A program made the position numbers and the translations under genes. The notes below the pieces were generated by a model. That model ran no database searches. It saw only the letters and a program-made list of their open reading frames with translations, and had not been told where the DNA came from. Positions 38,436 through 50,909 of a DNA stretch of 64,000 nucleotides are shown here, in pieces. The DNA is taken from assembly GCF_002245535.1 (NCBI RefSeq), contig NZ_NKCN01000013.1, positions 95,747 through 159,746 of the forward strand, in the 5' to 3' direction. Source of the stretch: Mycobacterium lehmannii. Its GTDB lineage: Bacteria > Actinomycetota > Actinomycetes > Mycobacteriales > Mycobacteriaceae. Position 1 is the stretch's first letter. Each line of letters opens with the position of its first letter.

Positions 38436-39346
38436 ATGCGTCTCAAGCTCGGCAGGCCGAACCTGGCGGATTACGAGCGCTATTTCGACACCCCACCGGC
38501 GGGCGCGGGCATGCGGCTGCGGGTCACCTGGGCGGGCGTCACGACGCTGCTCATCGACGACGGCGAATCGGCGCTGCTGACCGACGGTTTCTTCTCACGC
38601 CCGAGCCTGCCCGAAGTCGGGCTGCGGCGGCTGTCACCGTCGCAACCGCGCATCGACGGCTGCCTCACCCGCCTGGGGGTCGACCGGCTGGAGGCCGTCC
38701 TTCCCGTACACACCCACTACGACCACGCGATGGACAGCGCGGCTGTCGCCGAGCGGACCGGCGCGCGACTCGTCGGCGGCCAATCCGCCGCCCACGTGGG
38801 CCGCGGCCACCGGCTGCCCGAGGACCGCATCGTGGTGGTCAGTTCCGGCGACCCCGTCGCGCTGGGCGCTTACGAGGTCACGCTCATCGAGGGGGATCAC
38901 TGCCCGCCCGACCGGTTTCCGGGTGTCATCACCGGTCCGGTCGTGCCGCCGGTCAGGGTGTCGGCGTACCGGTGTGGTGAGGCGTGGTCCACGCTGGTTC
39001 GCCACCGTCCGTCGGATCGTCGTCTACTGATCGTCGGCAGTGCGGGATTCGCTGCCGGCGCACTGGCCGGACACCGCGCCGATGTGGTGTACCTCGGAGT
39101 CGGCCAGCTCGGGCTGCAACCGGAGCGCTACCTGCGTGATTACTGGCACGAGACCGTGCGGACCGTGGGCGCGCGCCGCGTGGTGCTCATCCACTGGGAC
39201 GACTTCTTCCGTCCCCTGCACGAACCACTGCGCGCGCTCCCCTACGCAGCCGACGACCTCGACGTCTCGATGCGGGTGTTGTCGCGGTTGGCCTACGACG
39301 ATGGCGTCGCATTGCACCTGCCCACGCTGTGGCAGCCTGCCGATCC

Positions 39347-39356
<10 letters not shown>
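38436..39356 (+). CDS. MBL-fold metallohydrolase (Rv3577-like)
   Basis: A 306-residue metallo-beta-lactamase-fold protein with the metal motif VHTHYDHAMD (about 90-99, HxHxDH type) and later candidate ligands in EGDHCPPD and LIHWDDFF. There is no signal peptide, so it is probably cytosolic. The substrate is unknown; the fold covers hydrolases and oxidoreductases of many kinds. The ATG at 38436 is divergent from the riboswitch leader. The following arsB-type gene starts 10 bases inside its 3' end, so they are probably cotranscribed. Confidence 0.8.
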
Positions 39357-40581
<1,225 letters not shown>

Positions 40582-40585
<4 letters not shown>

Positions 40586-41526
40586 CCTCTACGCTGCCGC
40601 GCGATCTCGGCGAGCACGACGCCCGCGGCCACGGAGGCGTTCAGCGACTCCGTGGGGCCGGCCATCGGAATGGAGACCACGGCGTCGCAGGTCTCCCGCA
40701 CCAGGCGCGAAAGCCCCTTTCCTTCGGAGCCGACCACGACGACGATCGGTCCGCAGCCGTCCAGTTCGTCGACCGTGATATCTCCATCGGCGTCCAAGCC
40801 GACGATCTGCAGGCCCTCGTCGGCCCAGTTCTTCAGTGTGCGGGTGAGATTCGTGGCCCGCGCGACCGGAAGCCGGGCGGCGGCACCCGCACTGGTACGC
40901 CACGCGACCGCGGTCACAGAGGCCGACCGGCGCTGCGGGATCAGGACGCCATGACCGCCGAACGCGGCCACCGAACGCACGATCGCACCGAGGTTGCGCG
41001 GATCGGAGATATTGTCCAACGCGACCAGCAGCGCCGAGGCGCCCTCGGCCGTGACGGCCGCGAGCAGATCGTCCGGATGCGCGTACGAGTACGGCGGAAC
41101 CTGAAGCGCCACACCCTGATGCAGACCGTTGGCGGCGATGCGGTCAAGGTCGTGGCGCGGGACCTCGAGGATCGAGATGCCCGCGTCGGCGGCGATCTGC
41201 ACAGATTCGGTCAACCGCTCGTCGGCGTCCGCGCCCAGCGCGACGTACAGCGCCGTCGCGGGCACCCCGGCCCGCAAACACTCCAGAACGGGATTACGTC
41301 CCAGCACCACCTCGGTGTCGTCGGTTTTCTTGCCCTGGCGACGCGGCTGGGATTTCGCTGCCTTGGCCGCCCGCTTCGCCGCCGGATGGTTGGGACGCAT
41401 GTGCGCGGGCGGAGTGGCGCCGCGACCTTCCAGACCGCGCCGCCGCACGCCGCCGGACCCGACCGTGGGCCCCTTCTTCGTTCCCGGCTTGCGTACCGCG
41501 CCTCTGCGCTTGGAGTTTCCGGCCAT
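40582..41526 (-). CDS. rlmB: TrmH/SpoU-family 23S rRNA 2'-O-methyltransferase (RlmB-like)
   Basis: A 314-residue SPOUT methyltransferase, orthologue of Rv3579c. A basic N-terminal extension (about 1-68, rich in Lys/Arg) precedes the substrate-binding domain [15 protein letters not shown]. The knotted SAM domain follows, with [20 protein letters not shown] (about 170), [14 protein letters not shown] and [19 protein letters not shown]. The family methylates 23S rRNA near G2251. The ATG at 41526 is directly adjacent to the cysS stop, so the two form an operon. Confidence 0.92.
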
Positions 41527-42927
41527 CTACTTCGCGTGCCCGTCGAGCAGCGTCCACTGCGGACCATCGCCGGTGTCGGTGACCTCGATCCCGGCTTCCT
41601 TGAGGCGATCTCTGATCGCGTCGGCTTCGGCCCAGTCCCGCCGCGCCCGCGCGTCCTCGCGCCGTTCGACCTCCGCGCGCACCAACACATCGACCGCGGC
41701 CAGTGCGGCCGACGTCTCGTCCTTGGACTCCCAGCGCTCGTCGAGCGGGTCCGCGCCGAGGATGCCCATCATCGCGCGGATCGACATCGCCTGCGTCAGG
41801 GCGGTTTCGTGGTCACCGGCGTCCAGCGCGCGATTGCCCTCGGCGCGCGCTGCGTGCACCTCGGCAAGCGCGATCGGAACGGACAGGTCGTCGTCGAGCG
41901 CCTCGGCGAACTTCGGAGTCCACTCGCCGGGCACGACTGCGCCGACCCGGTTGCGCACGCGGTGCAGGAAGTCCTCGATACCGGTGTAGGCCCTCGCCGC
42001 GTCCTGCAGCGCCGTTTCCGAGAACTCCAGCATCGACCGGTAGTGCGCGCTGCCCAGGTAATAGCGTAACTCCGCGGCCCGGACACGTTGCAGCACAGCG
42101 GGAATCGCGAGCACGTTGCCCAACGACTTGCTCATCTTCTCGCCGCCCATGGTCACCCAGCCGTTGTGCAGCCAGTATCGGGCGAACGGGTCGCCGGCCG
42201 CCTCTGCCTGGGCGATCTCGTTCTCGTGATGAGGGAACACCAGGTCCATGCCGCCGGCGTGGATGTCGAACTCCGCGCCGAGATACGCCTGGCACATCGC
42301 GACGCATTCGGTATGCCAGCCCGGTCTTCCACGACCCCATGGCGTCGGCCAGGACGGTTCACCGGGTTTGGCGCCTTTCCACAAGGTGAAATCGCGTTCG
42401 TCGCGCTTGCCGGTCGCTACGCCTTCACCCTGATGCACGTCGTCGATCTTGTGGCCGGACAGCTTGCCGTAGCCCGGCAGGCTGAGCACGTCGAAGTAAA
42501 CGTCGCCGTTACCGACATACGCGTGGTCCCGCTCGATCAGCCGCTCGATCAACTCGACCATCTGGGTGATGTGGCCGGTGGCGCGCGGTTCGGCCGACGG
42601 CGGCATCACCCCGAGCGCATCGTAGGCGGCCGAGAACGCGCGCTCATAGGTGGCGGCCCACTCCCACCACGGCCGTCCCGCGTCGGCGGCCTTGTTGAGT
42701 ATCTTGTCGTCGATGTCGGTGACGTTGCGGATGAAGGCGACGTCGTAGCCCTTGGCCATCAGCCAACGCCGAAGCACGTCGAATGCAACTCCGCTGCGCA
42801 CGTGGCCGATGTGGGGCAGACCCTGAACCGTGGCGCCGCAGAGGTAGACCGAGGCGTGCCCGGGGCGCACGGGAACGAAGTCGCGGACGGCACCGCTCAT
42901 GGTGTCGTACAGCCGCAGGTCGGTCAC
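41527..42927 (-). CDS. cysS: Cysteinyl-tRNA synthetase
   Basis: A 466-residue class I synthetase and orthologue of Rv3580c (CysS1). It charges tRNA-Cys. Visible motifs are the HIGH element in [12 protein letters not shown] (about 32), zinc-site residues in [12 protein letters not shown] and [10 protein letters not shown], and EKMSKSLGN (about 265). The GTG at 42927 gives the family start VTDLRLYDT; the in-frame upstream opening to 42942 adds five unconserved residues. It sits in the conserved ispF-cysS-rlmB order. Confidence 0.95.
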   Translation of the reverse strand: MTDLRLYDTMSGAVRDFVPVRPGHASVYLCGATVQGLPHIGHVRSGVAFDVLRRWLMAKGYDVAFIRNVTDIDDKILNKAADAGRPWWEWAATYERAFSAAYDALGVMPPSAEPRATGHITQMVELIERLIERDHAYVGNGDVYFDVLSLPGYGKLSGHKIDDVHQGEGVATGKRDERDFTLWKGAKPGEPSWPTPWGRGRPGWHTECVAMCQAYLGAEFDIHAGGMDLVFPHHENEIAQAEAAGDPFARYWLHNGWVTMGGEKMSKSLGNVLAIPAVLQRVRAAELRYYLGSAHYRSMLEFSETALQDAARAYTGIEDFLHRVRNRVGAVVPGEWTPKFAEALDDDLSVPIALAEVHAARAEGNRALDAGDHETALTQAMSIRAMMGILGADPLDERWESKDETSAALAAVDVLVRAEVERREDARARRDWAEADAIRDRLKEAGIEVTDTGDGPQWTLLDGHAK

Positions 42928-43005
42928 GCGCTGACCGCCCAACCGTTCGTCTGATCCACGGCACCCAATCGTTCGCCCCCAATCACGAAGGGCCAGCTTA
43001 CAGGC

Positions 43006-43485
43006 CTAATCGCGGTCGACCACCAACGCGGTCGCGATGGCCGCCAGACCCTCACCACGGCCGGTCAGACCCAGGCCGTCGGTGGTGGTCGCACTGACGG
43101 ACACGGGGGCGTCGAGCAGTTCGGACAGGAGCTTCTGCGCCTCGATGCGGCGCGGACCGACCTTCGGACGGTTGCCGATCACCTGCACTGCCGCGTTGAC
43201 GATTCGGAAGCCCTGATCGGTGACGAGCCCGTGGACGTGCCGAAGCATGTCGGCGCCGCCGGCGCCGCGCCACTCGTCGCGACCGGTGCCGAAGACCTCG
43301 CCGAGGTCGCCGAGACCGGCCGCGGAAAGCAGCGCGTCGCAGAGCGCGTGCGCCGCGACATCACCGTCGGAATGGCCTTCGCAGCCGTCTGCCCCGTCGA
43401 ACAGCAGGCACAGCAGCCAACACGGCCGCCCCGCCTGGATGGGGTGTACGTCGGTGCCGAGCCCGACCCTTGGCAGGCTCGTCAT
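43006..43485 (-). CDS. ispF: IspF, 2-C-methyl-D-erythritol 2,4-cyclodiphosphate synthase
   Basis: A 159-residue MEP-pathway enzyme. Metal-site residues are visible in GLGTDVHPI (Asp/His, about 8-16) and [19 protein letters not shown] (His, about 38), with late [19 protein letters not shown] typical of IspF. It forms the cyclodiphosphate of the isoprenoid precursor pathway. The ATG at 43485 lies 5 bases after the carD stop. In M. tuberculosis ispD lies between these two genes; here it is absent, so the usual ispD-ispF pairing is broken. Confidence 0.93.
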   Translation of the reverse strand: MTSLPRVGLGTDVHPIQAGRPCWLLCLLFDGADGCEGHSDGDVAAHALCDALLSAAGLGDLGEVFGTGRDEWRGAGGADMLRHVHGLVTDQGFRIVNAAVQVIGNRPKVGPRRIEAQKLLSELLDAPVSVSATTTDGLGLTGRGEGLAAIATALVVDRD

Positions 43486-43490
43486 CGGCT

Positions 43491-44319
<829 letters not shown>

Positions 44320-44886
44320 GTGGACCGCTTCAAACTGGCCGCCTGCGGGTTGGCTGCTGCCTTTGTCGTGGGCGGGGCGCTCGTCGGCTGCAGTTCGGGA
44401 CAGGTCTCCCAGATGACCACGCAGGAGCCGGCCGTCAACGGCACCAGCGCGAACCTCGGCGAGATCGCGTTGCGCAACGTTCACCTGCGGGCCGAGCAAG
44501 TGACCGACTTCGTCCGGCCGGGCAAAGAGGTCGAGCTGATCTTCGTGGCGGCCAACACCTCGCCTGAAGAGGCCGACAAGTTGGAGTCGGTCACTTCCGA
44601 GGTCGGCACCGTGACCCTGACCGGTGACACCACTGTGCCCGCGGGCGGCATGCTCACGGTTGGCGCACCGGACGGGCAGATCACCCCATTGGAGAGCGTC
44701 GAGGCCGCAGAAGCCGCCGAAGCCATGGTCACCCTGAGTAAGCCGATCACCAACGGCCTGCTCTACGACTTCACGTTCAAGTTCCAGAAGGCAGGCGAGG
44801 CGACCGTGCGGGTGCCGATCTCCGCCGGTGAGGCGCCGCGTCGAGGCGAAGCCGCCGAAGCGGGCGGACACGGCGGCGGGCACTGA
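44320..44886 (+). CDS. lpqE: LpqE-like lipoprotein
   Basis: A 188-residue lipoprotein in the position of Rv3584. The signal peptide runs from [20 protein letters not shown] to a LVGC lipobox (cysteine near 27). The mature part is beta-rich, with [20 protein letters not shown] and [17 protein letters not shown], and ends in a His/Gly-rich tail (GGHGGGH) that might bind metal. The GTG at 44320 has CAGGAGGCA just upstream. The in-frame opening to 43957 overlaps carD and is rejected. The function is unknown. Confidence 0.85.
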   Translation: MDRFKLAACGLAAAFVVGGALVGCSSGQVSQMTTQEPAVNGTSANLGEIALRNVHLRAEQVTDFVRPGKEVELIFVAANTSPEEADKLESVTSEVGTVTLTGDTTVPAGGMLTVGAPDGQITPLESVEAAEAAEAMVTLSKPITNGLLYDFTFKFQKAGEATVRVPISAGEAPRRGEAAEAGGHGGGH

Positions 44887-44961
44887 GCGAAGTCCGCGAC
44901 ACGACCGCTCAGCGCTGAGTTTCTGTCGCTGTCTGTCGGAGGCGACGGCTACCGTCAACGC

Positions 44962-46353
44962 GTGGCCAAAAGTGGCGCCAAAGCGCGCTCGCAGTACCGC
45001 TGCTCGGAGTGCCACCACGTAACCCTCAAATGGGTCGGCCGCTGCCCCGAATGCGGCACCTGGGGCACCGTCGACGAGGTGGCCGTGTTGTCCGCGGTGG
45101 CCGGAGCCGGAGCGCGACGTTCAGTCGCCCCCTCCTCAGCGGCCGTGCCGATCAGCTCGATCGATCCCGGGCGCACCCGTCACTGCCACACCGGTGTCAC
45201 CGAGTTGGACCGAGTGCTCGGCGGCGGCCTGGTGCCCGGATCGGTGACGCTGCTCGCCGGTGATCCCGGCGTGGGCAAGTCGACGCTGTTGTTGGAGGTC
45301 GCGCACCGGTGGGCGGCGGCGGGGAAACGGGCGCTGTACCTCTCGGGTGAGGAGTCGGCAGGCCAGATCCGGATGCGGGCGGAACGCACGCGCTGCACTC
45401 ACGACGAGGTGTACCTGGCCGCGGAGTCGGATCTGGGCACAGCACTTGCACACATCGACGAGGTGCAGCCCAGCCTGGTGGTGGTCGACTCGGTGCAAAC
45501 CATGTCCACCACCGAGGCGGACGGCGTCACCGGCGGCGTCACCCAGGTACGCGCGGTGACCACCGCTTTGACGATGGCGGCCAAGACATCCGGCGTCGCG
45601 CTGATCCTCGTCGGCCACGTGACCAAGGACGGTGCGATCGCCGGGCCGCGCTCGCTCGAACATCTCGTCGACGTCGTGCTGCACTTCGAGGGCGACCGCG
45701 CATCGTCGCTTCGGATGGTCCGCGGCATCAAGAACCGCTTCGGCGCCGCGGACGAAGTCGGCTGTTTCCTTCTGCACGACAACGGGATCGAAGGCGTGGC
45801 CGACCCATCCGGCCTGTTTCGCGACCAACGACCCAAACCCGTTGCGGGAACGGCGATCACGGTCACCCTGGACGGTAAGCGTCCGCTGATCGGAGAGGTG
45901 CAGGCGCTGATCGGGCCGCCTGCGAACGGGACCGCCCGGCGCGCCGTCAGCGGAATCGACTCCTCGCGTGCCGCGATGATCACCGCGGTCCTGGACAAGC
46001 ACGCGGGCCTGTCGGTGGGCGCCCACGACATCTACCTGTCGACCGTGGGCGGTATGAGGCTGACCGATCCGTCGGCGGACCTGGCGATCGCGGTGGCCAT
46101 CGCGTCTTCGAAGATGGACCTGCCCGTGCCGGCCGCCGCGGTGGCAATCGGCGAAGTGGGCCTGGCGGGCGATCTACGGCGGGTCACCGGCATGGACCGC
46201 CGCCTGGCCGAGGCGGCCCGGCTCGGCTTCGCATCGGCGGTCGTACCACCCGGCGTGACATCGGTGCCCGCCGGATTGCGGGCGATCACCGCCCACGACA
46301 TCGGCTCTGCGTTGCGAGTTTTGCGCGATATCAGCAAAGATCAGCAAAGATAG
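44962..46353 (+). CDS. radA: RadA, DNA repair ATPase/helicase
   Basis: A 463-residue RadA/Sms protein. The N-terminal zinc finger uses Cys14, 17, 28 and 31. Walker A is GDPGVGKST (100-108), the RadA-specific KNRFG motif is near 258, and the C-terminal half has the Lon-protease-like fold with [20 protein letters not shown]. It promotes branch migration in recombination repair. The GTG at 44962 begins [10 protein letters not shown]. It is followed by disA 30 bases later; the pairing is functional in mycobacteria, where RadA inhibits DisA synthase activity. Confidence 0.95.
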   Translation: MAKSGAKARSQYRCSECHHVTLKWVGRCPECGTWGTVDEVAVLSAVAGAGARRSVAPSSAAVPISSIDPGRTRHCHTGVTELDRVLGGGLVPGSVTLLAGDPGVGKSTLLLEVAHRWAAAGKRALYLSGEESAGQIRMRAERTRCTHDEVYLAAESDLGTALAHIDEVQPSLVVVDSVQTMSTTEADGVTGGVTQVRAVTTALTMAAKTSGVALILVGHVTKDGAIAGPRSLEHLVDVVLHFEGDRASSLRMVRGIKNRFGAADEVGCFLLHDNGIEGVADPSGLFRDQRPKPVAGTAITVTLDGKRPLIGEVQALIGPPANGTARRAVSGIDSSRAAMITAVLDKHAGLSVGAHDIYLSTVGGMRLTDPSADLAIAVAIASSKMDLPVPAAAVAIGEVGLAGDLRRVTGMDRRLAEAARLGFASAVVPPGVTSVPAGLRAITAHDIGSALRVLRDISKDQQR

Positions 46354-46383
46354 AGCAATGACGGCCGATCCTAGGGAGGGACG

Positions 46384-47502
46384 ATGGCCGTGAAGTCGGG
46401 TGGCAGATCGGGACGCACGGTGGTGCCGTTGGCGCGGCCCACCATGCGCGAGACGATCGCCCGCTTGGCCCCGGGAACGGCGCTGCGCGACGGCCTGGAG
46501 CGCATCCTGCGCGGCCGCACCGGCGCCCTGATCGTGATTGGCTACGACGAGAGCGTCGAGGCCATCTGCGACGGCGGCTTCTCCCTCGACGTCCGCTATG
46601 CGCCGACACGCTTGCGGGAGCTGTCGAAGATGGACGGCGCGGTGGTGCTGTCCAGCGACGGCGCCCACATCCTGCGGGCCAACGTGCAACTGGTGCCCGA
46701 TCCGTCGATCCCCACCGAGGAATCCGGAACCCGGCACCGCTCCGCCGAGCGCACGGCGATCCAGACCGGCTATCCGGTGATCTCGGTGAGTCATTCGATG
46801 AGCATCGTGACCGTGTACGTCGCCGGTGAGCGGCACGTCATCCCCGACTCGGCGACGATCCTGTCGCGCGCGAACCAGACGATCGACACCCTCGAGCGGT
46901 ACAAGACGCGTCTCGACGAGGTCAGCAGGCAGCTCTCGACCGCCGAGATCGAAGACTTCGTCACGCTGCGCGACGTGATGACCGTGGTGCAGCGGCTCGA
47001 GATGGTCCGCCGCATCAGCCTCGAAATCGACTCGTACGTGGTCGAACTCGGCACAGACGGCCGCCAGCTCAAACTGCAGCTCGACGAGCTCGTCGGCGAC
47101 AACGACACCGCCCGCGAGCTCCTCGTGCGCGACTATCACGCCAACCCGGACCCTCCATCGGCAGCGCAGGTGAGCGCCACCCTCGAGGAGCTCGACGGGC
47201 TTTCCGACAGCGAGCTCCTCGACTTCACGACGCTGGCAAGGGTTTTCGGTTACCCGTCGACGATCGAGGCGCAAGATTCGGCGATGAGCTCGCGCGGCTA
47301 CCGCGCGATGGCCGGCATACCCCGGCTGCAGTTCGCGCACGTCGACCTGCTGGTTCGCTCGTTCGGCTCGCTACAGGGCCTGCTGGCGGCCAGCGCGGGC
47401 GACCTCCAGTCGGTCGAGGGCATCGGCTCGATGTGGGCGCGCCACATCCGGGAAGGCCTTTCGCAGTTGGCTGAGTCGACGATCGCCGACCGGCTGGCCT
47501 GA
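46384..47502 (+). CDS. disA: DisA, diadenylate cyclase
   Basis: A 372-residue DAC-domain protein. The N-terminal catalytic domain contains the DGA motif (84-86, SKMDGAVVL) and RHRSAER (117-123). A central helical spine follows, and the C-terminus is a HhH DNA-binding domain ([18 protein letters not shown]). It condenses two ATP into c-di-AMP and scans DNA. The ATG at 46384 follows a GGGAGGGACG. It is probably cotranscribed with radA and is convergent with the membrane-protein gene at 47517. Confidence 0.96.
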   Translation: MAVKSGGRSGRTVVPLARPTMRETIARLAPGTALRDGLERILRGRTGALIVIGYDESVEAICDGGFSLDVRYAPTRLRELSKMDGAVVLSSDGAHILRANVQLVPDPSIPTEESGTRHRSAERTAIQTGYPVISVSHSMSIVTVYVAGERHVIPDSATILSRANQTIDTLERYKTRLDEVSRQLSTAEIEDFVTLRDVMTVVQRLEMVRRISLEIDSYVVELGTDGRQLKLQLDELVGDNDTARELLVRDYHANPDPPSAAQVSATLEELDGLSDSELLDFTTLARVFGYPSTIEAQDSAMSSRGYRAMAGIPRLQFAHVDLLVRSFGSLQGLLAASAGDLQSVEGIGSMWARHIREGLSQLAESTIADRLA

Positions 47503-47516
47503 ATCCGCGCCAAACC

Positions 47517-48302
47517 TCAGTTGGGGACGGGTCCCGGCGGCGGGGCGACGCCCTGGCCGTGCTCCGGCGACTGCGGCGCGGCGAGGATGAACGGCACCGT
47601 GGCCGACCGCAGATTGCCCAGCTGGACGACGAGGTTGTAGGTGCCCGGCCCGATCGGCTGACGCGGCAGCGGGCAGCCCGGAGCCGATCCCATGCCCGTC
47701 CAGGTGACCTCGGTGGTCACCTGCTCACCGGGCTGGAACGCCTTGACCAGCGTCTCGTTCGACGGCGCACAATCGAGGTTGGACCAGAGCCGGGCGTTGT
47801 CCAGCGAGTAGACGTAGGCGGCCAGCACCGCCGCGCCGACGTCACGCTTGCAGCCGACGAGCCCGATGTTGGTGACGACCATCGTGAACTTCGGCTGCTC
47901 ACCGACGACGTACTGCGGTTGGTTGGTGATGCCCTTGACCGCCAGCGTCGAGTCGGGGCAGTCGTCGCCCTCGTTGAGGATCGGCGGCGGTGTGACGGCC
48001 GCGGTGGGTGTCGGGGTGGGGGGCGGTGCGTCCTGCGCCGGCGGCATCACCGGCGTCTTCACCTCGGGGTTCTCCCCCGGCAGCGGCGTCGGTTCGCCTG
48101 CCGCAGCGGGGGCGGACGCCTCGGCGCCCTTCGTCTCGGAGCCCCCGGTGTTCTTCACGACCACGACCACGATGGCCGCGATCACGCCGATCACGAGGAC
48201 CGCTATGCCCAACGCCAGTGCCCTGCGACGCCAGTAAATCTGCGTCGGTAGCGGGCCATGCGGTTCCAGATCCAGCACAAGCTCACGGTAAGGCCAGGTC
48301 AC
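47517..48302 (-). CDS. Membrane-anchored proline-rich protein (Rv3587c-like)
   Basis: A 261-residue protein with a cytosolic N-terminus (about 1-25), one membrane span (LALGIAVLVIGVIAAIVVVV, about 29-48), a Pro/Thr/Ala-rich linker (about 65-105) and an extracytoplasmic beta-type domain. Four cysteines (about 114, 151, 178 and 210) could form disulphides. It resembles Rv3587c; no function is known. The GTG at 48302 is the only reasonable start. Gene order beside disA and canB matches M. tuberculosis. Confidence 0.82.
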   Translation of the reverse strand: MTWPYRELVLDLEPHGPLPTQIYWRRRALALGIAVLVIGVIAAIVVVVVKNTGGSETKGAEASAPAAAGEPTPLPGENPEVKTPVMPPAQDAPPPTPTPTAAVTPPPILNEGDDCPDSTLAVKGITNQPQYVVGEQPKFTMVVTNIGLVGCKRDVGAAVLAAYVYSLDNARLWSNLDCAPSNETLVKAFQPGEQVTTEVTWTGMGSAPGCPLPRQPIGPGTYNLVVQLGNLRSATVPFILAAPQSPEHGQGVAPPPGPVPN

Positions 48303-48336
48303 GCCTTATCGGTCGAGGTCGCTCGGCGTGTCGCCC

Positions 48337-48957
48337 TCAGCTTTCGCCGATGTCGCCGAGGTGGTCCCGCAACACCACCCGGCCGTCGGCGAGGTGATAG
48401 GTGACGCCGACGATCGCCAGCTCGCCCGCGGCCACACGCTCGGACACCGTCGTCGAGCGGGCCAGCAGTTGGGAGCCGGTCTCGCTGACGTGACGGGCCT
48501 CGAACTCGTCCACGCGGGTCAGGCCGTCGCGACGGCCCAACAGGATCGACGGCATCACGCGCTCGACGATGTCGCGGACATAACCGCCGGGCACCACGCC
48601 CTCGTCGAGCGCCCCCAGCGTCGCCTTCACCGCCCCGCAGCTGTCGTGGCCGAGCACGACGACCAGCGGCACGTCGAGCACCGCGACCGCGTACTCGATG
48701 GAGCCCAGCACCGCCGCATCGATCACGTGCCCTGCGGTGCGCACCACGAACATGTCCCCGAGCCCCTGGTCGAAGATCAGTTCGGCGGCCACCCGGCTGT
48801 CCCCGCAGCCGAACACGACGGCCGTGGGTTTCTGCGAGGTGGCCAAGCTGGCGCGGTGCTCAATTCCTTGGCTGGGATGCAGGGGCTTGCCGGCGACGAA
48901 GCGCTCGTTACCCTCCTTGAGTGCTTTCCACGCGGTCACTGGGCTGGTGTTGGGCAT
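48337..48957 (-). CDS. canB: Beta-class carbonic anhydrase CanB
   Basis: A 206-residue beta-carbonic anhydrase and orthologue of Rv3588c. Zinc ligands are the Cys in VFGCGDSRVAAE (Cys near 52, with the Asp-Arg pair) and HDSCGAVKATL (His and Cys near 105 and 108). It interconverts CO2 and bicarbonate. The ATG at 48957 gives the family start MPNTSPVTAW; an ATG at 48966 would add three residues. The chosen ATG overlaps the mutY ATG on the other strand, sharing CATG, so each promoter must lie inside the other gene. Confidence 0.94.
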   Translation of the reverse strand: MPNTSPVTAWKALKEGNERFVAGKPLHPSQGIEHRASLATSQKPTAVVFGCGDSRVAAELIFDQGLGDMFVVRTAGHVIDAAVLGSIEYAVAVLDVPLVVVLGHDSCGAVKATLGALDEGVVPGGYVRDIVERVMPSILLGRRDGLTRVDEFEARHVSETGSQLLARSTTVSERVAAGELAIVGVTYHLADGRVVLRDHLGDIGES

Positions 48958-49825
48958 GACCGACATTGTGCCCCAGTTGGTCGATTGGTATGACCGCGAA
49001 CACCGAGATCTACCGTGGCGTCGGCCGGGGGTCACCCCGTGGCAGATCCTGGTCAGCGAATTCATGCTGCAGCAGACGCCGGTCGCACGCGTCGAACCGG
49101 TCTGGCTCGCGTGGGTACAGCGGTGGCCGACACCATCGGCGACCGCGGCGGCAAGCGCAGCAGACATCCTGCGGGCGTGGGGCAAGCTCGGCTATCCGCG
49201 CCGCGCCAAGCGGTTACACGAATGCGCGACGGTGATCGCCGAGCAGTACGGCGACGTCGTACCGTCGGACGTCGAGACGCTGCTGTCGCTGCCGGGCGTC
49301 GGGGCCTACACCGCGCGGGCGATCGCCTGCTTCGCATACCGCGACCGGGTACCGGTGGTCGACACCAACGTCCGGCGGGTGGTGACCCGGGTCGTGCACG
49401 GTCGCGCCGACGCGGCGTCGTCAACGCGCGACCTTGCCGACGTCGAGGCCCTTCTGCCCGAAACCGCTCTGGCGCCCAAGTTCTCGATCGCTTTGATGGA
49501 GTTGGGCGCGACGGTGTGTACCGCGCGGGCGCCCCGGTGCGGGCTGTGCCCGCTGAGTACGTGCGCGTGGCGGTCTCGGGGCTTCCCTGCGCCGACCTCG
49601 CCGGCGCGGCGCGTTCAACGCTATGCGGGCACCGACCGGCAGGTCCGCGGCAGACTGCTCGATGTCCTGCGGGACAACGCCTCTCCCGTGACCCGGGCCC
49701 AGCTGGACGTCGCGTGGCTGTCCGACACCGCACAACGCGACCGCGCGCTGGACTCGCTTCTGGTCGACGGCCTCGTCGAACAGACCGCCGATGGCCGCTT
49801 CGCGCTCGCCGGTGAGGGCGGCTGA
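48956..49825 (+). CDS. mutY: MutY adenine DNA glycosylase
   Basis: A 289-residue HhH-GPD glycosylase that removes adenine opposite 8-oxoguanine. It shows WQILVSEFMLQQTPVARV (about 26-43), the HhH segment LPGVGAYTARAI (about 115-126) with catalytic Asp in VVDTNVRRV, and the [4Fe-4S] cysteines CTARAPRCGLCPLSTC (C-x6-C-x2-C-x5-C). The ATG at 48956 gives a shorter N-terminus than M. tuberculosis MutY, but the catalytic core is complete. An in-frame opening upstream to 48698 is antisense to canB. It is convergent with the glxA-type gene. Confidence 0.94.
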   Translation: MTDIVPQLVDWYDREHRDLPWRRPGVTPWQILVSEFMLQQTPVARVEPVWLAWVQRWPTPSATAAASAADILRAWGKLGYPRRAKRLHECATVIAEQYGDVVPSDVETLLSLPGVGAYTARAIACFAYRDRVPVVDTNVRRVVTRVVHGRADAASSTRDLADVEALLPETALAPKFSIALMELGATVCTARAPRCGLCPLSTCAWRSRGFPAPTSPARRVQRYAGTDRQVRGRLLDVLRDNASPVTRAQLDVAWLSDTAQRDRALDSLLVDGLVEQTADGRFALAGEGG

Positions 49826-49842
49826 GCGCGCACGGCACGAGG

Positions 49843-50838
49843 TCAGGCCGAGGCCATTTCCGTATCGGTGTTGGTCTCGGGTTCACATGTGCTGCATGAG
49901 AACCGGCGACGGTAGTCCGATGGTGTCACCCCGATGATCCTGCGGAAGTGGTGCCGCAACAGCGTCGCTGTCCCGAAACCGCTGCGCTCGGCGATCCGGT
50001 CGACGTCGAGATCGGTCTCCTCCAACAGGGTTCGTGCGTACAACACGCGTTGGTCGGTCACCCACTGCATCGGGGTACGGCCCGTCTCCTCCACGAACCG
50101 GCGGGCGAAAGTACGCGCCGACATGTGCGCGCGGGCGGCCAGGGTGGCGACCGTGTGCGGCTTGTCGAGGTTGCTCAGTATCCAATCCAGGTGCGGTGCA
50201 AAGCGTTCCGAACACCGCACCGGGATCGGCTGGTCGATGTACTGGCGTTGACCGCCGTCTCGTTGCGGCGGCACCACCATGCGGCGCGCGATCTTGTTGG
50301 TGACCTCGCTGCCCAGCTCACGCCGGACCAGGTGCAGGCACGCGTCGATACCGGCCGCCGTGCCCGCGCTGGTGATCAGGTTTCCGTCGTCGACGAACAG
50401 CACGTTGCGGTCGACCTTGGCCGTCGGGTGCCTGCGCGCGAGTTCGTCGGCGTGCATCCAGTGCGTCGTGCACTTCCTTCCGTCGAGGAGACCGGCGGCG
50501 CCTGCGACGAACGCGCCCGAACACACGGTGAGGATGATCGATCCCGACTCGGCGGCGGCCCGGACGGCAGCCAACGCCTCGGGCAGATACTGCGACCCTC
50601 CGATCGCCGGGATGGCGACCAGGTCCGCACCGACCAGGTCGTCCAGGCCGTGGTCGGGGGTCAGCGTCGCGCCGACCGAGGTGCGAAGCGGCTTGCCAGG
50701 AACCGGACCGCACACCTTGAAGTCGAAGTTGGGGACGCCGTCGCCCGAGCGGTCGATGCCGAAGACCTCGCAGATGACGCCAAACTCGAATATCGCCAGA
50801 TCGTCCAGGACGAGCGTCGATACGCTCCTGATAGACAT
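49843..50838 (-). CDS. GlxA-family regulator (DJ-1/PfpI domain plus AraC HTH)
   Basis: A 331-residue regulator. The N-terminal half is a DJ-1/PfpI-like domain with LTVCSGAFVAGAAGLLDGRK (nucleophile-elbow-like Cys near 105) and TAAGIDACLHLVRRELG. The C-terminal half is an AraC HTH pair (TVATLAARAHMSARTFARRF; VDRIAERSGFGTATLLRHHF). The ligand is unknown. The ATG at 50838 abuts a TGGCAGCA half-site, implying autoregulation. The small membrane-protein gene across the promoter is a likely target. This gene is not at this point in M. tuberculosis. Confidence 0.88.
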   Translation of the reverse strand: MSIRSVSTLVLDDLAIFEFGVICEVFGIDRSGDGVPNFDFKVCGPVPGKPLRTSVGATLTPDHGLDDLVGADLVAIPAIGGSQYLPEALAAVRAAAESGSIILTVCSGAFVAGAAGLLDGRKCTTHWMHADELARRHPTAKVDRNVLFVDDGNLITSAGTAAGIDACLHLVRRELGSEVTNKIARRMVVPPQRDGGQRQYIDQPIPVRCSERFAPHLDWILSNLDKPHTVATLAARAHMSARTFARRFVEETGRTPMQWVTDQRVLYARTLLEETDLDVDRIAERSGFGTATLLRHHFRRIIGVTPSDYRRRFSCSTCEPETNTDTEMASA

Positions 50839-50909
50839 GGCAGCATTTTATCGCAAAGTGTCATTGCTGCCACTGTTGGCTGGATTTTGTCTGACGAATA
50901 GTTACTGCC
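50838..50909. promoter_or_regulatory. Repeated TGGCAGCA-type half-sites in the glxA-like/50910 divergent promoter
   Basis: TGGCAGCA (50838-50845) and TGCTGCCA (50865-50872) are perfect inverted copies with a 19-base spacer. A third related site, TACTGCCA (50903-50910), overlaps the start of the divergent gene. Position suggests binding by the GlxA-type regulator. Confidence 0.55.
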
